This document shows positions 53,966-59,124 of a stretch of 59,124 nucleotides of DNA, piece after piece. Within the stretch, counting starts at the first letter, position 1. Every line of letters starts with the position of its first letter. Source of the stretch: Sulfurovaceae bacterium (GTDB lineage: Bacteria > Campylobacterota > Campylobacteria > Campylobacterales > Sulfurovaceae); NCBI GenBank assembly GCA_016744805.1, contig JADGDQ010000008.1:1-59124 (forward strand), read 5' to 3'. The notes beneath the pieces are model-generated. The model worked only from the letters and a program-made list of their open reading frames with translations. It was not told the origin of the DNA and did no database searches. The position numbers were made by a program, and so were the translations under genes.

Positions 53966-54976
53966 ATGGAAAGAATGGTGGAGATAGAACGGTTTGAGGG
54001 TGAGAGTTCTTATGAGGTTACGCTTCGCCCTAGTAGTTGGGATGAGTATATTGGTCAAGATAAGATAAAAAAAAATCTTAAAGTTTTTATAGAAGCAAGT
54101 AGAAGACGAGATGAGGCATTAGATCATGTTCTGTTTTTTGGACCTCCTGGGCTTGGTAAAACGACAATTGCTAATATTATTGCATCTGAGATGGATGCAA
54201 ATATCAAAACTACAGCTGCTCCGATGATAGAGAAGGCAGGTGATTTAGCTGCGTTACTTACCAATATAGAAGAGGGAGATATTCTTTTTATTGATGAAAT
54301 CCATAGAATGAGTCCTGCTATAGAAGAGATTCTCTATCCTGCTATGGAAGATTTTAGATTAGATATTATTATAGGGAGTGGTCCTGCTGCTCAGACTGTT
54401 AAAATAGATTTGCCTCGATTTACACTTATTGGAGCAACCACAAGGGCTGGTATGTTGTCTAATCCTCTTCGTGAACGCTTTGGAATGCATTTTAGAATGC
54501 AATTTTATACAGCTGAAGAGTTAGCTACTATTGTTAATCAGGCATCTCATAAACTTGATAAGCCCACACTAAATAGTGCAGCCAAAGAGATAGCAAGTAG
54601 AAGTCGTGGAACACCTAGGATAGCTTTGAGACTTTTGCGTAGAGTAAGAGATTTTGCTGAAGTAGCCAATAAAGAGAAGATAGAACTAGGAGTTACACAT
54701 TATGCACTTGATGAATTAGGAGTCAATAATATAGGCTTTGATGAACAAGATATACGACTTCTAGAGCTTCTTATTATGGCAAAGGGTAGACCTATGGGAT
54801 TGAGTACCATTGGTGCAGCCCTTAGTGAAGATGAGGGAACGATAGAAGATGTATTAGAGCCATATCTTATAGCTAATGGATATATAGAACGCACAGCACG
54901 AGGTCGTATAGCTACAGTCAAAACTTATGATTATTTTAAATTTAAAAGTCCACAAGAGGAGACTCTTTTTGAGTAG
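53966..54976 (+). CDS. ruvB: Holliday junction branch-migration helicase RuvB
   Basis: A 336-residue RuvB AAA+ motor: G-P-P-G-L-G-K-T (59-66), D-E-I-H (110-113), sensor segment G-A-T-T-R-A-G, the arginine-finger region L-R-E-R-F-G, and a C-terminal winged helix (R-T-A-R-G-R). It drives branch migration at Holliday junctions with RuvA. No ruvA or ruvC is in the window, as these are scattered in this phylum. Confidence 0.97.
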   Translation: MERMVEIERFEGESSYEVTLRPSSWDEYIGQDKIKKNLKVFIEASRRRDEALDHVLFFGPPGLGKTTIANIIASEMDANIKTTAAPMIEKAGDLAALLTNIEEGDILFIDEIHRMSPAIEEILYPAMEDFRLDIIIGSGPAAQTVKIDLPRFTLIGATTRAGMLSNPLRERFGMHFRMQFYTAEELATIVNQASHKLDKPTLNSAAKEIASRSRGTPRIALRLLRRVRDFAEVANKEKIELGVTHYALDELGVNNIGFDEQDIRLLELLIMAKGRPMGLSTIGAALSEDEGTIEDVLEPYLIANGYIERTARGRIATVKTYDYFKFKSPQEETLFE

Positions 54977-56006
54977 AACAAATATTGTTATAATAATTCT
55001 TTTTGCCTTTGCTCTTATGGGTGCATATAGTATATATCAGCCATTCTTACTCTCTATAGTAGTTGCAATACTCTTAACAATGGCAACTTATAATCTTACA
55101 AAAAAACTTGCCAAAAAATTGCATTCAAGAAAGATGAGTTCTCTATTGATGACTGTATTTTTGACACTTATTATTTTTGTTCCTATTATATATGTTACAA
55201 CTATAGGAGTCTCTTATGGTTCAGAAATAGATAAAAAAACATTAAAGTCAATTATTCATACCTTTCAAGAATTTTTAGAAAATATACCTTATATTAGAGG
55301 TTTTACTGATGAGTATTTTAGTGAAGAGCAGATTTTATCATCTTTGCAAGAGACACTTTTTTATCTTACTTCTTTAGGAACAGCGGGATTAGGTTTTGTT
55401 AAAAATATGCTTTTGGTGATTTTGTTTTATTTTATTATTAATCTCTATGGTGATAGGATGTTTGAACTTATTCGTATGCTTTTACCTGTCTCTCGCATCA
55501 AGAGTACCAAGATGATTCACGAAGTCTCCTCTACAATGGAAGTTGTTTTTTATTCTACTATTGCAACAGCTTTTTTAGAAGGATTGCTCTTTGGTGTTCT
55601 TGCAGGAAGTTTTGGATTAAATGGTTTATTGCTTGGTATTATCTATGGTTTTGCTTCACTAGTTCCGATTATAGGGGGGGCATTAGTTTGGGCTCCTGTG
55701 GCTATTTATAGTTGGAATACTATTGATGCAAATGCTGGATTAGTAATTATGCTCTATTCTATTATTGTTATCTCTATCATTGCAGATACTTTTGTAAAGC
55801 CTATTATTATTAAAGTAATTAAAGAAGATATGCTCAAAAGTAATATTGAAATTAATGAACTAGTAATATTTTTCTCTATACTTGCGGGTATGAGTAGTTA
55901 TGGTGTGTGGGGTATGATATTAGGTCCAGCAATAACTTCTTTTTTGATTGCTATTACAAAGGTATATATTGAATTTAATAGAGATGAGTATCATATTAGA
56001 AGCTAA
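54969..56006 (+). CDS. AI-2E family transporter
   Basis: A 345-residue membrane protein of the AI-2E (PF01594-type) family with about eight helices; the conserved region is [17 protein letters not shown] near residue 235. The start is TTG overlapping the end of ruvB, chosen because AGGAG lies 7 bases upstream; the frame is open further but without a ribosome-binding site. Family members export small molecules or act as sodium/proton antiporters; the AI-2 link is doubtful in general. It ends with a 4-base overlap of addB. Confidence 0.85.
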   Translation: MSRTNIVIIILFAFALMGAYSIYQPFLLSIVVAILLTMATYNLTKKLAKKLHSRKMSSLLMTVFLTLIIFVPIIYVTTIGVSYGSEIDKKTLKSIIHTFQEFLENIPYIRGFTDEYFSEEQILSSLQETLFYLTSLGTAGLGFVKNMLLVILFYFIINLYGDRMFELIRMLLPVSRIKSTKMIHEVSSTMEVVFYSTIATAFLEGLLFGVLAGSFGLNGLLLGIIYGFASLVPIIGGALVWAPVAIYSWNTIDANAGLVIMLYSIIVISIIADTFVKPIIIKVIKEDMLKSNIEINELVIFFSILAGMSSYGVWGMILGPAITSFLIAITKVYIEFNRDEYHIRS

Positions 56007-58330
56007 AGATACTCAGCTCTTTCACAATTTAATTTGTAGTCACAAAATAAGCACTGCTGTAAATTATCACATTTTTTAGCAACAAAAGAGTTTGTTTGTT
56101 TGAGTGAGTGTATATGCTCTTTGAGTAGTTGGCTTTTTTCATCTAAAAGTGTGATAGGTTCATACTCTCCATTATCAAAAAGTTTTATAAAACCTAACTC
56201 TATATCGTTAAAGCCTTTTTCTTGTAAGAGTTCATGGTAAATACTCATCTGAAAATCACTTAGTTTTTCTAAATTTTTGCTACGATTTGCTCCCAATGTA
56301 GAGCCAGTTTTGTAATCTATAACTAATGTATTGCTATCATTCTGATCAAGACGATCTATTTTTCCTATAAATCTAAGACCAGCTATAGTACCTGTGATTT
56401 TGTACTCAGATGCAGTAACACTCCAGCCAGATTTAAAATGTTGAATTTGTTTATAAAAAAACCCCTCTAATCTTTTTTTCCAAAGAAGAGTATAGTACTC
56501 GTAATGAATATTATTAGTATGGATATATGCTAAAAGATGTGTGTGAAAGAGCCTTTGCAACTCCTCTATAGTTTCAATTTGATTATAATTTTTAAAGACT
56601 CTATCAAGAACTTCATGCAGAATTAATCCCTCATTTATTTCATCTTTTTTGGGAACTTTTAACTCTTTGATATAGCGATAATAAAAGTGCCGTTTACACT
56701 CAATAAAACTTTTTAACATAGTTGTTGACCAACGATAAAAAGAGGCATCAAAGTTATTGATTATAGGATCTTTTGAATCTATAATTTGTGATGGATTACT
56801 ATAGAGTAGTTCTAGTGGAGCTATGCTTATTTGAGATTGTGCTAATCCTAATTCATAAAGAAACTTAGATGGTAAACGATTATCACTAGAGGCATAAAAA
56901 ATAATACTTTGTTGCGCCTGTTCTAAAACGCGTTGATAAAAATATTTTTGCAATGATTCTCTATCATTTTTTGTGGGAAGACCTGAGTATGCTCTGACGG
57001 CTGTATTTAAAAACCTATCTTTATTAGAACGAACAGGAACAATTCCCTCATTAACATCAACTATTATTACTCCTTTGTAACTCATCCCACGGCTCTCTAG
57101 TACACCCATAACTGTAATCTTTCCACCTCTTACATCATCTATAGATACTTTACTCAAAAGTTGTAACCATAGATAGAGCCAGTTTTTAAATAGCATTTGA
57201 TGTGTATGAAATAGTTTTATAAAATAGCTATATCGTTGCAGAAGAACCTCTTCTTTTATATCCAAAAGTTCCCACGCCTCTAAGTGTTGAAAGAACTCTT
57301 TATTCCTAATACTTTTTGTTGCAGAAATAGGAAGTTCATCTACTTTGATACCATAAGTTAGCAGAAGATCTTTAGAATCACTATCATACGATTGTAAATA
57401 TCTATAGAGTGCATCTAATCTTTTAAAGCTATTTTTATTTTTATAAGAAAATCCCATAGCAAAGTTAAAATTATTTGCTTTATCATAAATATGAAACTGC
57501 TCCTGTATGGCTTCATCAGGTAAAATAAGAACAATCTCTTCTGGGGAAATACCAGAATCTACAAGATTTTGAATAGATTCTAAAACAAGAGGTACCTGTT
57601 CTAATCGCTCTTCACAACGAAATATTTTGGCATTTATCTTTTCGTCTTTTTTTTCTTGAAATATAATTTCTTTGCTTTTTAAGTCAAAACAGACATGGTG
57701 ATTAAGTGGTAGTATAATCCCTAACTCTTCAAACCTTTTCATCATTTTAGTAGTAAATTTACTCGTATGCATAGAGATTAAAAAAGATTTTTGTTGTGCA
57801 ATTTTATTTATTATTGAAAGTTCATGCTGACTTAAATAGCCTTCAAGATAGAGTTCAAATTGATCGTAACTATCTATAAAACCTTGATTAAGTTTATATT
57901 TATTGGGAATAAATGCTTTATCTGTTAAGTTTCTAGCATTGAGTAACTCTTCATATCGTAATCTAAGAGTTCTTAATATCTCTATGTGTTCATCAAATTC
58001 AATATACGCATCTGCACCTATTAAATCATCAAAACCAACCCCTTCAGCAGAGAGTTCTTCAAAAAACTTAAAAAATGAATCACTTCGACTAAAAAATCGT
58101 ACTAGCTCTTTGTCAATTTTGAGTCTTTTAAACTCTTCAAAGTCTGAAGCCTCTCTAAGAAGCAATATTCTATGCAGAGGGTCTACTATGATTTGTTGAG
58201 GCATAATAATTGCACGGTGTTCAAATTCATCTGTACGCATAAGAGAGGGAAGAAACATATCATAAGCTTTTTGTTCTTCCATTACTCCTCTTAATGCCCT
58301 AGAAGTAGGATAGATGAGTAGTTTTTTCAT
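56003..58330 (-). CDS. addB: AddB-like helicase/nuclease subunit
   Basis: A 775-residue protein with an inactive helicase-like N-terminal part and a C-terminal PD-(D/E)XK nuclease of the RecB type: G-L-I-L-H-E-V-L-D-R-V, G-K-I-D-R-L-D and V-I-D-Y-K-T-G-S. A Cys before the nuclease (F-I-E-C-K-R-H-F-Y) and three after it (Q-Q-C-L-F-C-D-Y-K-L-N-C) fit the iron-sulfur staple of AddB. With AddA it processes double-strand breaks for recombination. The addA gene is not in the window. It follows the CAP gene by 15 bases. Confidence 0.85.
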   Translation of the reverse strand: MKKLLIYPTSRALRGVMEEQKAYDMFLPSLMRTDEFEHRAIIMPQQIIVDPLHRILLLREASDFEEFKRLKIDKELVRFFSRSDSFFKFFEELSAEGVGFDDLIGADAYIEFDEHIEILRTLRLRYEELLNARNLTDKAFIPNKYKLNQGFIDSYDQFELYLEGYLSQHELSIINKIAQQKSFLISMHTSKFTTKMMKRFEELGIILPLNHHVCFDLKSKEIIFQEKKDEKINAKIFRCEERLEQVPLVLESIQNLVDSGISPEEIVLILPDEAIQEQFHIYDKANNFNFAMGFSYKNKNSFKRLDALYRYLQSYDSDSKDLLLTYGIKVDELPISATKSIRNKEFFQHLEAWELLDIKEEVLLQRYSYFIKLFHTHQMLFKNWLYLWLQLLSKVSIDDVRGGKITVMGVLESRGMSYKGVIIVDVNEGIVPVRSNKDRFLNTAVRAYSGLPTKNDRESLQKYFYQRVLEQAQQSIIFYASSDNRLPSKFLYELGLAQSQISIAPLELLYSNPSQIIDSKDPIINNFDASFYRWSTTMLKSFIECKRHFYYRYIKELKVPKKDEINEGLILHEVLDRVFKNYNQIETIEELQRLFHTHLLAYIHTNNIHYEYYTLLWKKRLEGFFYKQIQHFKSGWSVTASEYKITGTIAGLRFIGKIDRLDQNDSNTLVIDYKTGSTLGANRSKNLEKLSDFQMSIYHELLQEKGFNDIELGFIKLFDNGEYEPITLLDEKSQLLKEHIHSLKQTNSFVAKKCDNLQQCLFCDYKLNCERAEYL

Positions 58331-58345
58331 ATACTTATATACTTG

Positions 58346-59038
58346 TTAATGTGTCCCAAATTCTTGAGACCAGTAGTAACGGTTTTTGCTATTAGGTGTT
58401 TTATACTCTACAAGAGACATACCTACATTACGATATTGAGGACTCATCATATTTGCACAATGACTATCGCTTCCTAACCAGCTTCTAATAGCTGATTCTA
58501 TGGAGCTATTTTCTTTGCCATAACCAATTGCAATATTTTCACCTACAATACCACCTCTATATCTATGGTATGAGGCACGGACACTAGGAGTACTTTTGAT
58601 ACCTCTATATCTACCTGCTCTATCTGTTTTGCTTCCTGAACCTTCATGGGAGAAGTTATTATGTGTTGCCATATCAATACTATGACTCTTTGCAGATTGG
58701 TATAAACTATCAGACCACTCTAGTGGGGTTGTAGCATGAAATACTCCATACTTTCCACAATTTTGTGAAACTGATCGGACTCGGTTGATTATATTTAAGT
58801 ATTTTTGTTTACGATATTTATCTTTGAGTTCGATAGTAGGTTTTTTACTTCTACTAAATGTATGGCTTTCTCTTAGTCTATTTGATTTTTGCCATTTAGA
58901 TTGATGTTGATACCCTATCATATTTGATGGAAAGTCTTTGTGCGTAGGGAAGTATCCCTTGACTTGTACCGCATCATGAATTAAGGGGTCAGACAAAACA
59001 GTAGCCGAGAATATAAAAATAGTAGTAAAAATTTTCAT
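58346..59038 (-). CDS. Secreted CAP-domain protein
   Basis: A 230-residue protein with a signal peptide (about 1-16), a basic linker, and a CAP/SCP domain (about 85-230): R-S-V-S-Q-N-C-G, L-Y-Q-S-A-K-S-H-S-I-D-M-A, N-N-F-S-H-E-G, G-E-N-I-A-I-G-Y, W-L-G-S-D-S-H-C-A-N-M-M and Y-W-S-Q-E-F-G-T. The His and Glu residues of the CAP cavity are present. The role of bacterial CAP proteins is poorly known. The ATG is chosen over a TTG just before it. Confidence 0.85.
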   Translation of the reverse strand: MKIFTTIFIFSATVLSDPLIHDAVQVKGYFPTHKDFPSNMIGYQHQSKWQKSNRLRESHTFSRSKKPTIELKDKYRKQKYLNIINRVRSVSQNCGKYGVFHATTPLEWSDSLYQSAKSHSIDMATHNNFSHEGSGSKTDRAGRYRGIKSTPSVRASYHRYRGGIVGENIAIGYGKENSSIESAIRSWLGSDSHCANMMSPQYRNVGMSLVEYKTPNSKNRYYWSQEFGTH

Positions 59039-59124
59039 CAAAATAACACTCTTTATCTAATGGATTATGGTAGATGGCAATAGTAACAAAATATATATTT
59101 GAAGCATATTAATAAATAATATTA

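Overview
The window looks like chromosomal DNA of a campylobacterotal (epsilonproteobacterial) bacterium of the Sulfurovum/Sulfurimonas kind. The reasons are inferential: the gene order fmt-birA-parA-parB-atpF'-atpF-atpH-atpA-atpG-atpD-atpC-tolQ-tolR-tolA-tolB, the AT-rich composition, the very compact coding, TATAAT-type -10 boxes with weak or absent -35 boxes, and HemJ, NFACT/RqcH and AddB homologues typical of that phylum. No 16S gene is present, so the genus is not proven.

Layout. 1-12.7 kb (minus strand): one long run from fmt and birA through parA/parB and the complete F-type ATP synthase genes with b and b' subunits, into a Tol-type envelope operon. Two related periplasmic helical proteins sit between tolA and the tolB start, beside a degraded copy of the tolA 3' end. 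12.8-13.4 kb: rpmA and rplU. 13.5-16.6 kb (plus): a secreted EEP-family phosphatase/nuclease, hemJ and a DUF2231 membrane protein with a long coiled-coil tail. 16.7-20.0 kb (minus): a TelA / SPFH-GYF / zinc-ribbon membrane-stress-like module. 20.1-23.0 kb (plus): an overlapping trio of HlyD-like protein, small molybdopterin oxidoreductase and unknown protein. 23.2-28.2 kb (plus): a probable zinc acquisition cluster with a CxxCH protein, a His-rich lipoprotein, a ZnuD-like TonB-dependent receptor and its own ExbB/ExbD/TonB.

28.2-37.5 kb (minus): pdxJ and pdxA followed with almost no gap by a GH18 glycosidase, an NDP-sugar epimerase-family enzyme, a PgaC-like glycosyltransferase and a 1120-residue TPR/deacetylase/TPR/outer-membrane-barrel fusion. 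Together these look like a self-contained system to make, deacetylate, trim and export an amino-sugar polysaccharide. 37.6 kb onward: a secreted phospholipase A2-like protein, dsbD and RqcH (plus); nadB-like, dxr, cdsA and yajQ (minus); ispA, tkt and sanA (plus); yiaA (minus).

49.6-51.6 kb is an accessory island between yiaA and a DUF1287 gene, flanked by a near-identical duplicate of the DUF1287 3' end. It holds an orphan membrane protein and a compact locus that reads as an Ibs/Sib-like type I toxin-antitoxin: a 20-residue hydrophobic peptide on the minus strand, opposed by a strong plus-strand promoter driving an antisense RNA. 51.9-59.0 kb: trpA (minus), panB, a BON lipoprotein, ruvB and an AI-2E family transporter (plus), then addB and a CAP-domain protein (minus).

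The most notable signals are the type I toxin-antitoxin locus, the deacetylase/export fusion with its polysaccharide cluster, the bacterial PLA2-like protein, the zinc cluster, and two islands inserted downstream of a gene whose 3' end is duplicated on the far side.
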